Source of the DNA: Pomphorhynchus laevis
Lineage: Eukaryota > Acanthocephala > Palaeacanthocephala > Echinorhynchida > Pomphorhynchidae
Assembly: GCA_012934845.2 (NCBI GenBank)
Contig: WNNJ02000876.1
Location: 1 to 64,000 of the forward strand
Direction of reading: 5' to 3'
Length of the DNA: 64,000 bases
Both the position numbers and the translations under genes were made by a program. Below, in pieces: positions 32,783-42,767 of the stretch. Below the pieces are notes generated by a model. It had not been told where the DNA came from. It did not search any database and saw only the letters and a list, made by a program, of their open reading frames with translations. How positions within the stretch are numbered: position 1 is the first letter of the stretch; each line of letters opens with the position of its first letter.

Positions 32783-33175
32783 GTGAGCCCTACAACGGGC
32801 TCAGCATATGTCATTCATTGGGAAAACCTAAGTGCACCTCTGGTAGTACTTGGGCATCTCGGGATTAGTTTTCTTTTCAAGAGAACGTCCCCCAGAGCAA
32901 AGACTAAGGTTTCTAAAGCTCTTCATCTCGCGATTACCGAACATAGTCCGCCTCGATTGGGCTCTTCGGGGGGATGGGGTGAAAGACCCCAGATGGTTCA
33001 ATCCGAGGTGGCTGGATGGCTCAGATCCATGTTAACCTGAGGTCATAGCATACTAAGGAGTACTTGAATGATAACGACCGGTCTGACTTTTTGATTTCGC
33101 TTTTTTTTCTGCATGTCTCTTTTTTAAAGTATTTATCACTTATATAGTTTTTTAAGAAAATCTTTATTTATGTAG
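32783..33175 (+). mobile_element. Fam-2 LINE 3' fragment
   Basis: The sequence matches 7740-8115: ISGLVFFSRERPPEQRLRFLKLFISRLPNIVRLDWALR in frame 32850-33035, then the 3' UTR and a short ATTT tail near 33163. It is 5' truncated. Confidence 0.75.
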
Positions 33176-35491
33176 ATACTTACACCATCTTAATTTTTAT
33201 CAAATCAAGAAAGTACAAGGGATAAAAACTTGGTGATTTAAACACAACAACTGTGATATGGTTGATATAATCTCTGTTGTCAATAATATGTCATCAAATT
33301 GACTTCAAATCATTGGTATCATTAAATGTGCATAGCTTTAGAATAATACATGTTCAACCTTAACAAAACCAACATGCGATACGTATATCCTATAGTTATA
33401 TCCACATATGCTCTGGAATATTGTGGTTTTCGAATCAATTATCAGGGCATCCACTTATCTTGCTCCTATTATAAAAGACCCGTCATTCAATAAGTTTATG
33501 ATTTTAGGTGTTTCATTAAAGTCATAAATTTATTAACTCGTCCAAAAGTGTGGGGTAACATATTTCTAAGCACACAGTGCAAAATAAAAAAACTATTAAC
33601 AACTTATTTATTCAGAAACAATTTCAATACAACTTTTTTTTAATATTACACACGAACAGGAAATTTTAAACATACATGCTTGTTTAAAACCTTCGTCGAG
33701 AAGCTTAACCGAAATGCGCCTACCGCAGAAGCCTACCCCCAATCTCAATTGGTTCCATTTCAAGCGATTAATTCCATATCTCTCTCGATATGTTCTCGGT
33801 AATTGAATCTCAATTGGTTCCATTTTAAGCGATTAATTCCAAAACTCTCTCGATATGTTCTCGGTAAATAGGATACTCATCTATTTTGAGAGTGGATTTC
33901 TATGTAACACTTGGTGTTTCAGGATTTCATTATATTGCTCAATTCAATCGTCCTTTAAGCTTTTAACTATTCGTTTAAACATTCACTGTATCTAATATTT
34001 TATTTTAATAATGTTAAAATAAAATCATTTTCATTGTTAAAAATGTTTTTATTTTGCCTTATGGTATCTAAAACTATTGAAATGTTGGATTCTACACACA
34101 TTTCGTGTTCATACTAAATCTATATAAAGTTCCCATCGTTAGATTAAACCTTCAGATATCTCTATAACTTTAACTTAACTCAAATGTTGTAGACATGTGT
34201 TTCGACATGCGATTTTCTATTTGATAATAAACTTTTCCATTTGAAAGCAGTTAAAACATCTGGGATTGTCTTTTATTGAAAATTGGTTATGTTAAGTAGC
34301 GTGTTTATGAAGGTTTGTGCATATACGTGATATCATGCATCATCCGGCTAATTGTTTAAATCGTTTTTTATTATATTTCACATAATTCAGTTTATGTGAA
34401 TATTATGTAATTATACATATTTATACATTGTATGTGAATTACATGGAAATATATAAATACATAGTTCCATGTTGATTTTATGCTCTATTTATAAGAAGGA
34501 ATAATCTAAGATAATAATTTAATAATAATTTAATCAATTGAACTTGATGAATTAATTTTTTAATCAATTTTTTATTCGTTTACATTTTATAAACTTTAAA
34601 GTATTAATGTATTATTTATATTTCTTATATTTTTTAACCTAAAAATGTTTATTTAATTTAGTTACTTGCTTTAGAATTCTGCTTGATGCAGTATGTAATT
34701 TATTAAAAATAAATTACATTTTTAAATTAAACTTTTATTGAAAATTTGTTATGTTAAGTAGCGCTGTAAACGAAGATTGTTAAAATTTTATTAATAGAAA
34801 TAATAAAATGTAATATATGTTACATAAAATTGTAATTTGTAATTTCAATTTTATGAATATAAATTGTAAATCTTTATATATAAATCTTTATAAATATAAA
34901 AAAGTAGTAAATTTGCTCTGTCGGACAATTTAAAACGATATGCCTGATACTGTACTTTCTATTATTTATTCCATATTTCACTATTATTAACATTGTATTT
35001 CATTACTTTTGACAATTTTCATCAATGTTTGAATCTTAATTTTATAGTATTCCAAATACCAACAAATGTTAGAATGTAAACCTACAGGGAACTAAATAAA
35101 CAAATATTTAATTTAATTAAATCAATAAGTGCCTTTGTCTTTTCTATCAATATACGAATATGGATGTAGTATCAATTCATTCGAAATTCATCATTATCCA
35201 ATGCGTCGATAATACATTCAATAATCACATTTTTGTATTTGAAACGTCCGCTTTGTCTGACATGAGTATTCAAACAAAAAACATTCATCTATTGCATTTA
35301 ATTGTGGCGAATAAGACGGAAAAAGATCAGTATATAGTTCTTTTGGCATAATGACTCTTATTAATTGAGGCATTATCCATAATTATACATCTACGAGAAT
35401 TAAACTCTAATACAGATAATTATGTATAAATTAATAAAGCACAAACTGGGTTTTCCGAAAATACCCTTTTGATAGACATATAAGATAAACC
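33176..35491. other. AT-rich spacer with one tandem duplication
   Basis: No gene is visible. A 65-base unit is present twice at 33741-33805 and 33806-33870 (key AATCTCAATTGGTTCCATTT), with a few differences. The rest is low-complexity AT-rich DNA. Short frames here have no domain. Confidence 0.5.
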
Positions 35492-36023
35492 CTATTTTAA
35501 TAGTGCCTGTAGAACACTACTTTGGTAGCATGATGTGAATCTGAGTGTGTACATCAGTTTTGGGGCGCTCAGAAAATTTTGGAGCAGGAAAAATACAAGG
35601 TGTGTGTTGAGTTCAGCCAAGCGGCTACCCATCAATTTCAGTTGCGATATCCCGTCAAGTAGTACCTTATCAGCAACGTGTGAGCTGGCTAGGGCGACCC
35701 CCAGTAGGGTGGCATCAGCCGGCTTAACGTGCTTTATATCTAGGAAATTGTGTGAATCCATGAAAGCGCGGTTGGTGAGTGTGAAACGAATTCGCATTTC
35801 GTTTCGTTTAGATATAGCCCGAATTCAGGGCCGAGTTGGGTTAGTAGTTCGATATCATGGCATATGTCTTCCGTGCAGCCTCCGATATCGCCGTCGTTAA
35901 GATACCAAACATTAAAACTGGAAGTGAGTTTTTAAGCAGTGGATTGATGGCTAGGCAGAATAATAGCGGCCCTAGAAGATCACCTTCTTGAACTCCTTCT
36001 CGTGATTCGATCGTGTAACCCAA
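35492..36023 (-). pseudogene. LINE RT fragment of a further family
   Basis: From 36023 the minus strand reads REGVQEGDLLGPLLFCLAINPLLKN, the RT block that precedes YADD, in the GVQ-x-GDPLGPLLF form. After a gap the frame 35797-35492 reads VKPADATLLGVALASSHVADKVLLDG and FLLQNFLSAPKLMYTLR, which follows YADD in the same type of element. The catalytic YADD part itself is deleted or unreadable near 35800-35840. None of the other LINE families here uses this form. Confidence 0.65.
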
Positions 36024-36062
36024 TATGTCTGGACATTCTCAAACAAACAATGACCACAAAAG
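36019..36062 (+). repeat. 44-base copy of the RING1 coding sequence
   Basis: 43 of 44 bases match 36696-36739 inside the RING1 RING-finger codons. The copy lies 537 bases upstream of the RING1 start, at the cut end of the LINE fragment 35492-36023. Confidence 0.9.
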
Positions 36063-36555
36063 CAGATTTAATTTTAATTAAATAGATAAAACTTAATAAT
36101 TTTTATATAGAAAAATTATTAATTATATAGAAAAATTATGTTTTCTAACATAAAGAATTATATAAAAATGGTTGATATATTATAGAAAGTAAAACCTGTA
36201 ATGATGATATTTTTAATATCGGATTAAAAATCTGATTATTACTTATTTTAAGGAATAAAAAATTTGGTTAAGGTTTAATAAAAAAGATAAGGTTTCTCAT
36301 GCTACTTCTGAATTTAAAAAGTATTTATTTGCTCATGATGGCAGAGCTGTTTTGTAACAAATATTGGAAATAAATTTAATTTTCATTTACTGAATGTAAC
36401 TTTTTAATTCAACAGAGATTGATATTTATTCATCATTATCTAACCATCGATAGTCACTATATTCTTCCAGTTCAAATGAATTTATTGTCTACTTTGTTTG
36501 CATAAACATCATACTTTTAATTTAATTTCAATAGGCTATACTATAGACAAAATTC
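36063..36555. promoter_or_regulatory. AT-rich region upstream of RING1
   Basis: This must hold the RING1 5' flank. TTTAATTTCAATAG just before 36535 resembles a splice acceptor, so a 5' UTR intron is possible. GTAAAACCTGTAATGATGA at about 36188 recurs at 47126, a shared repeat. No promoter element can be named with confidence. Confidence 0.35.
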
Positions 36556-37455
36556 ATGGCGTTGAGTACGACATCAAACCAACTACGGACTTGGGAATTG
36601 TCTCCGTACGAATTACAGAGAAAGCCACATTCTTTGCTACCCGATTCAACAATGATTGAAGTGTCCGCTAGAATGATTCAAAATGAATTAACATGCCCAA
36701 TATGTCTTGACATTCTCAAACAAACAATGACCACAAAAGAATGCTTACATAGATTTTGCAACGAATGTATCACGACAGCTTTACGCAGTGGTAACAAGGA
36801 ATGCCCAAGTTGTCGAAAAAAACTTGTATCGAAGCGTTCTCTTCGAGCTGATTTAAACTTTGATGCCTTAATCAATCACTTCTACCCTAACAGATCTGAT
36901 CTCGATCAATTCCAGGAAAATGTTCTAAGTAAACTACCTAATGCATCCGCCATTTCTGCCTCTAAAGTAGTTGGGAGATCACGACGACGAAAATCCACTG
37001 TCAATGCAACGGAATCTGTTGCGGATGTCGACGAACAAATGAATGGTAATGCATTTGAAGTCGCGGGTTCGTCAGCAAGTGTGAAGCGCACACGAATTGA
37101 ACCTTGCGAATTTGAAATTGTATGCGCGCCGCACCCAACCCAAGCTGGGTATGTTCGTCATTTAAAATCCCAACCACATATCGCAGTTAAGCACCTTACA
37201 TCATACATTCATATTAGAGAAAGGGTTATGCGTTCCGGAGATTTAAAAACGGGACGATTCCCTATTTCAATTTCAGCTAATAACGACCACAAGTATAAAA
37301 TATATGCGAAAGATTTAAATAATGGCGATAACACCCTTGTCGAGTTATCTGCTGATTTGAATTTAGCGGACGTAGCGAGCAAGTATGGATTGCACGAGAA
37401 CGAAGAGAATGGTAATCGTGTATTGATGTTGCATTATCAAAATGTCGATAACTGA
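36556..37455 (+). CDS. RING1: RING1/RNF2-type Polycomb E3 ubiquitin ligase
   Basis: The product is 299 residues. Family knowledge: RING1/RNF2 (Sce in Drosophila) is the catalytic subunit of PRC1 and puts ubiquitin on histone H2A in the nucleus. Residues 13-45 match the segment before the RING ([10 protein letters not shown]). The C3HC4 RING is complete at C47, C50, C63, H65, C68, C71, C83 and C86 and is followed by the conserved [13 protein letters not shown] basic, low-complexity middle ([11 protein letters not shown]) leads to a C-terminal RAWUL ubiquitin-like domain (about residues 186-296; [18 protein letters not shown]). The length is a little short of the usual 330-430. There are no introns in the coding part. 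ATG at 36556 is the only upstream start that keeps the family N-terminus. AATAAA lies near 37639. Whether it is native or a retrocopy is open. Confidence 0.95.
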   Translation: MALSTTSNQLRTWELSPYELQRKPHSLLPDSTMIEVSARMIQNELTCPICLDILKQTMTTKECLHRFCNECITTALRSGNKECPSCRKKLVSKRSLRADLNFDALINHFYPNRSDLDQFQENVLSKLPNASAISASKVVGRSRRRKSTVNATESVADVDEQMNGNAFEVAGSSASVKRTRIEPCEFEIVCAPHPTQAGYVRHLKSQPHIAVKHLTSYIHIRERVMRSGDLKTGRFPISISANNDHKYKIYAKDLNNGDNTLVELSADLNLADVASKYGLHENEENGNRVLMLHYQNVDN

Positions 37456-38194
37456 TAATTGTTGTTTGTCTTAATTAGCAACATTATGCTATTTTAATAT
37501 AAGTATTTATATTTTAGAAAACATGCTTAAGAAATCTGAATATTTAAGAAAGCGGTCATTGTTAAACCGAACGTATCATTTCAAGTATTCAAAAAATGGG
37601 TGTTGACACCGTCATATTCATCAGTGTTGCTATCCGAATAAAATAATTTAAGCAAAGCGATCTGAATGGATCCATAACAATCAAAATGATTGTTTAAATT
37701 TTTCTCGATTTAATTAAACTTTAATTAAGACAAGGGCTCAATGCTAAAATCAAGTTTGGGGTGCTGTTAATAATTTTCATTAGCACAAGAAAAAACGATG
37801 AAGTTTATTGCGACTAATATAGCAGGCCATTATTTATCACACAGTGAACAGCTCCTGACACAGTTCTTTATACATTTATCTATTCTTTTTATTTGTATGT
37901 ATCTTACAATCTGCTTGAACATTAGATGACAGTATACAGCGCAGCATTTCACCGGTTGAAAACATATTGATCCATGTGAACAGTATATTGACGAAGTCAG
38001 TTCGACTCTGGGTAGCTCTAAAATCTAGATGAAAAATGCATATCGACAAATTTAATCAAACAGTAATTTATTATCAGTTCTTAAAATTACTATAATGTTT
38101 ATCTGGATTTAATTATTTTCCGGATCAATTGAACGACTTCAATTTGTAAAATTAAAATGATTTTTTTACATTATGAATTAATTTAAAATATTAA
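37456..38194. other. RING1 3' flank, no further gene seen
   Basis: It contains a likely polyadenylation motif AATAAA at about 37639. The remainder is AT-rich without coding signal. Confidence 0.5.
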
Positions 38195-38921
38195 TGCTGC
38201 TATACCGCTGCTATGTTGGGTAGAGGAGTTAGGGACCGAAACCTGATAGCATAGCAGTTCCTCCTGATGATTTATATTCATTATTCTGATAAATCGTTTG
38301 TTATTTATTATTCAACTCATAACAATTGACTTAAATGCTTAAATAACAAATGCTTAAATTTCAATTTTAAATTTTAACTTGATATAAATTATATAAAATC
38401 TTATATAACATTTATTTATTATTTATAATTATTTATTATTAAATTATTAAAGTTATTTAATCATCATTAATTTAATTTATAAATAATATAAAATACGAAG
38501 ACGCAGTTAGCTAATCTGATTTAAGTATGACTTATTACCGAAAAATATTAGTAAAAGTATAAATAATATACTTTGTATTAGAATAAGATACTAGATAGTT
38601 ATTTCAGAGGAAATACATCATTAGCATGTATTTGGCCCCGCTGCTATGTTAAGTAAAGGAGTTAGTGGCCGAAACCCGATAGCATAGCAGTTCCTCCTGA
38701 TGATCCCTAATCCTTATTCTGATACGTCAATTATTAGTAAATTCATAAAAATGACGTTTATTTTAAATTTCAATTTTTATTTTAACTTGATTTAAATTAT
38801 AAAAAATCTTATAACAATTATTTATTTTATTATTTAATTATTAAATTTTGATTTAGCATTATTATGTTTTGTTTATTTTATAATTATATTAAATACGTAG
38901 ACTCAGTTAGCTGATTTGATT
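38195..38921 (+). repeat. Two Rep-1 repeat copies in tandem
   Basis: 38195-38521 and 38565-38921 each hold the structured core (CTGCTATG ... GAAACC ... CATAGCAG ... CTCCTGATGA) and the terminal ACTCAGTTAGCTGATTT or its variant. They are in opposite orientation to the 9188-9836 copy. The second copy also keeps the outer hairpin AAATACAT/ATGTATTT (38611-38618 with 38626-38633). Confidence 0.75.
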
Positions 38922-38985
38922 ATAAAATGTTACTAAAATGCTTTAAATGTTAGAATCATAAAATATTCTTATACATTTTACAATT

Positions 38986-39223
38986 AAATTAGAAGAAATA
39001 TGGCAAAAACCAACGAAAAATTTATTGAATTAAATATTTCGACGCCTAGCTGGCATCATCTTCAGCAATTGTATGTTATTTATCTCAAACTTTTTAAAAA
39101 AAGTTTGACCTTAAAAAAGTTTGAGATAAATAACATACAATTGCTGAAGATGATGCCAGCTAGGCGTCGAAATATTAAATTCAATAAATTTTGCGTTGGT
39201 TTTTGCCATCTTTCTTCAAATTT
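38986..39223. repeat. Long near-perfect palindrome
   Basis: Left arm 38986-39097 and right arm 39111-39223 are inverted copies with about six differences, mostly in the outer part. Each arm, read inward, begins with an open frame ATGGCAAAAACCAACG. Part of the arm (39111-39138) occurs again, unbroken, at 41475-41502. It could be a fold-back element or a snap-back duplication of a single-copy sequence. Confidence 0.85.
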
Positions 39224-39954
39224 AAATGTTATCACACCGTCGCAATCCTCATTCGAATTCAATTTACATTTTACAATATATTAATTATTTCTAGATTATT
39301 AAAATTGACAGTTGGATCATTTTTAAAAAACCGGCTATTATTTGTATCGAAAACGGCAACCTTGAGTCTCATGATTCGACATAGCAGTGCATGAACTGTA
39401 ACTGCTAAAGTGTAATACTAATAATTAAAATATTATAAATATTTTAATTATCGAACATGTTTTATATACAATCAAGCCGAATATACAAATTAACTTTTTT
39501 ATCTTTTAATTGACCCTTAGAAAATAATCTCTCAATTATTGAAAGAATTATGTATTAGATATGGCTATTATAAATAAATATTGCACTATTATAAAAATTG
39601 TACAATAAATATTCAAACAAATCTAGAGAAGTCAAACGTAAAATTTATTGTTACAATTTTTACGTTGACTTCTCGCGATTTGTTTAATTATTAACAATAA
39701 AGCCTGCTTGCACAACTATAAATATTGAAAATTATACTTAAATAGAACCGTGGTACACACGCATTAAAATTAACACTGTACACGATACACCCCAATACAT
39801 CTGTAGTCATGTTTACCAATTCGCTGTGTTCAATTAAAATTAACATTGACTATCACTACAATGCGTGAGATGCCTTTACATAGAATCTTAAACATAATAA
39901 AAGGCTAAAGAAACTCAATCTGAGTCTGAAATTTTTACATATTATTTGTGGGAT
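39224..39954. other. AT-rich spacer with a second palindrome
   Basis: Arms 39615-39643 and 39656-39684 (AGAAGTCAA...TTGACTTCT core) are inverted copies with three differences. No gene is visible. Confidence 0.5.
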
Positions 39955-41265
39955 GGAATCGGCAGGAGAGGACTTACAGGTTGACAAAATAAGAAGGCAA
40001 GATACCTCATCTTCAGGTACCGCAAGTAGGTAAAATTGCTCAGGGATACGAATATACGAGATAGAAGAAGTTTTTAGAAGGACGATGATCGAATCGATTA
40101 GAGAAATAGATTTTGAAATTAGGGAATCTTAGAATTGAGAAGGATCAAGAGTGGAGTATGCTGGAGAAAGTGCTGAAGAAAGTCTGAGATAACGATGATA
40201 AGTTCTGAAAGAACGACGCAGGCGGCGCATTGAAGTCCCACTCAGAGTGGAACCATATTGCACGAAAGTGGCGTGATTGAACAAAAGTTTTAAGAAAAAG
40301 AATTTCATCGAGGATAGAGCAAAATACATTGTTAAAGAGGGTACATAAGTAATTGGGGATTGGTAGATATAAAAAGGATACATTAACGGATAGCGGTTGG
40401 TATGATAGCGAAGAATTGAAAAATCGAGGAATTTCTAAGAACAACACGAGATATTTTTGAAGGAACATTGATTTTTAAGAAAGGGAGAGAACAAGTAACA
40501 ATGATGTCGGATAGAGCATGATCAGATATACACAATGAAGAAGGTAAGGCAAAACGCGAAGGTAGGGCAACACTATCGAGGGTACGACCAAGAATATGGG
40601 TAGCAGAAGAATAATGAGGAGACATGATTTGAAAATCATGATCATTAAATGTCGAAATCGTCTTTAGGTATTATAATCACAAGGACGATCTAAGTGAACA
40701 TTTATACCATTTAGTACAACGCAAGGTAAACCGGAGTGGAATATGAAAGAACTAAGTTTGTCAGCTCCCAGAAAAAAGAGTCTAACGGATGACATGATCA
40801 AGTTCGATAGAATAAGTAGATATTGAGAAACTACGAGCCGGCTTATAAACGAAACCTAAGTAGTTCGAAAGTAATAGGAACAAATGGCAACGATAATGAT
40901 TGCAACGTAGACCAATGGTGAGAGAAAGCAATAAGGCCACCGTGGTTGATTGATCTATTTGAACTAGTATGAATTTGACTAGCCTTATCAACCAAAGAGA
41001 GGTTTAAAAAAGCGAAGGCGTTGAATAGAGTAATCATTCTGATCAGCGTGCCAAGATTCGGTTAAACACAAAACACCCCAAGATTTATGAAGGAAAATAT
41101 AATATACTGAATCAACTTTACTAATAGAGTTACTAAGAGAGCGGATATTTAAGACGGCCAATTTCCAGGAAGACTTGGGAAGCAGCGGAGTTGAATAAAT
41201 TAGAGGATACACTGAATGATTTACTGGAAGATTTGCTAAAGGATTTACTGAGGGCTTCACTTGAG
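39955..41265 (-). mobile_element. Fam-5 LINE ORF2, endonuclease and linker, decayed
   Basis: Minus strand: WKLAVLNIRSLSNSISKVDS, VLCLTESWHADQNDYSIQRL and SINHGGLIAFS give the endonuclease start (40788-41260). HILGRTLDSVALPSRF and SDHALSDIIVTCSLPF give the end of that domain (40383-40625). The linker runs to 39955, where the copy stops at CCGATTCCATCCC, the same codons at which the other Fam-5 copy was hit by the LTR element. Upstream, 41215-41470 is a degenerate tandem array. Confidence 0.65.
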
Positions 41266-41470
41266 ATTTGTCTTGATGATTTACAGAATGATTTACTGAA
41301 AAGTTTAATGAAGAATTTAATGGAGGATTAAAGAATTAACTGAAGTATATATTTGAAGATTTACTGGATAATTTACTTGAGGATTTGCTGAAGGGTTTAC
41401 CGGGGGATACATTTAAGGATTTACTGGAGGTATACAACAGGATTTATTTGAGGAATTACTGTAAAAAAAT
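41215..41470. repeat. Degenerate tandem array of about 15-base units
   Basis: Units of the form GGATTTACTGAAG recur about 15 times with many variants. The array directly precedes the Fam-5 endonuclease start on the minus strand, where it would encode or precede the ORF2 N-terminus. Confidence 0.7.
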
Positions 41471-41474
41471 CACG

Positions 41475-41502
41475 TTAAAAAAGTTTGAGATAAATAACAT
41501 AC
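41475..41502. repeat. 28-base copy of the 39111-39138 palindrome arm
   Basis: Identical over 28 bases to the inner part of the right palindrome arm (key GTTTGAGATAAATAACAT). Confidence 0.85.
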
Positions 41503-41577
41503 ATTTGAGATAAAATAACATACAATCAATCCAGTTCCAGATCAATCCAGCAAATTTAACAGTTTTAACGCACAAGG

Positions 41578-41735
41578 ACAACCATCGACGCACTACGACA
41601 ACCATCTACGACAACCATCGACGACAACCATCAACGACAACCATCGACGACAACCACCAACGACAATCATCGACGACAACAATCGACGACAACAATCGAC
41701 GACAACCATCGACGACAACAATCGAAGGCAACCAT
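41578..41735. repeat. 12-base minisatellite in the Fam-1 5' UTR
   Basis: About 13 units of ACAACCATCGACG type lie in tandem with small variations, ending at the ORF1 start. The other 5'-containing Fam-1 copy (1-2150) lacks this array. Confidence 0.85.
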
Positions 41736-41738
41736 CGT

Positions 41739-42767
41739 TTATGGGTGGACGTAAGAAAACAACTAAGACTGAACACCAACTATGGACAACTGCAAGTACA
41801 GTGCTCGATACACGACTGCAGCGTCTGGACAACAATCACCTGCGACAAGAATAAGGCTAAAGAAGACTTCGTATGTGGTTTTTGTGCCAACAAACTAATA
41901 TGCAACCTTTCCAATAAGCACATATCAACATCCAACACGTCAACTCAAACTACCCCCGTCGTTTCTAATGTCCTTTATCCACCCACCGACCCTGCCACCA
42001 TATACACTTCCCATTCCATGTCATCTTCACTCCCCGACACCCCACGTCCCGTCCTTCCTGTCTCGTTTCTCAATAACTTGCATCCATCAATCAAAATCAC
42101 CTCCACCAACCTCCACTATCCTTCCACTCATAACCTTTCCTCACATCGCTTGCCACCCTCTTTATTATCATTATCCTCTATGTCTCCCGTCATCAAATCA
42201 AATCCCTCCAAATCATCAACTGACAGCTCTTCTATCGTGATCTCACCTACTCACGTCAGTCGTCCTCCTTTACGGAAGCGCTTTGCTTCTCGCGATCGTT
42301 GCGTCATTGTTACTAATATCACGCCTTCTAACTCCTTATCTCCACAAGCACGTCTGGACCACGATGTTTCCGCCTTCAGATCCATCCTCTCGTCTATTGT
42401 TCCTGCGGATAAACCATCCTTTTTCAAGGACATTTATCCTGTCGCATTCATCCGTCTAAACAAATCTTCTCAATCTAATCCTTCCCAGCCCCCTCTCCTA
42501 AAAATTGTTTTCAAGCATCGCTCTCACGCGTCTTCTGTCCTCTCTCAACGATTCAAACTCATGTCATCTTCAACCACTCGAATTTTCCCCGATCGCGCCC
42601 CTTCTGAAATCGCTCAAATCTCTTCAGCCCGCATCGAAAAACGCCGTCGTGAGGAAAACGGCGAAACATCACTCGCCATCCGAAACATAGACGGAAATTT
42701 TCAAGTTGTCCACACCCGTCCAAAAATTCGATGGCGCTCCATCTCTCCTATGTGTCTTCTCCACTAG
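41739..42767 (+). CDS. Fam-1 LINE ORF1
   Basis: An open frame of 340 codons runs from ATG 41745. A second ATG at 41739 opens another frame (MGGRKKTT) that resembles the start of the 2002 copy, so the true start may be 41739 with a small indel. The protein has the four-cysteine module (CSIHDCSVW then FVCGFCANKL, about residues 20-54), a Ser/Pro/Thr-rich linker and the basic core RDRCVIVTNI to the end. It overlaps ORF2 by 37 bases in another frame. By family knowledge it is an RNA-binding chaperone of the retrotransposition particle. Confidence 0.85.
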   Translation, partial: LWVDVRKQLRLNTNYGQLQVQCSIHDCSVWTTITCDKNKAKEDFVCGFCANKLICNLSNKHISTSNTSTQTTPVVSNVLYPPTDPATIYTSHSMSSSLPDTPRPVLPVSFLNNLHPSIKITSTNLHYPSTHNLSSHRLPPSLLSLSSMSPVIKSNPSKSSTDSSSIVISPTHVSRPPLRKRFASRDRCVIVTNITPSNSLSPQARLDHDVSAFRSILSSIVPADKPSFFKDIYPVAFIRLNKSSQSNPSQPPLLKIVFKHRSHASSVLSQRFKLMSSSTTRIFPDRAPSEIAQISSARIEKRRREENGETSLAIRNIDGNFQVVHTRPKIRWRSISPMCLLH

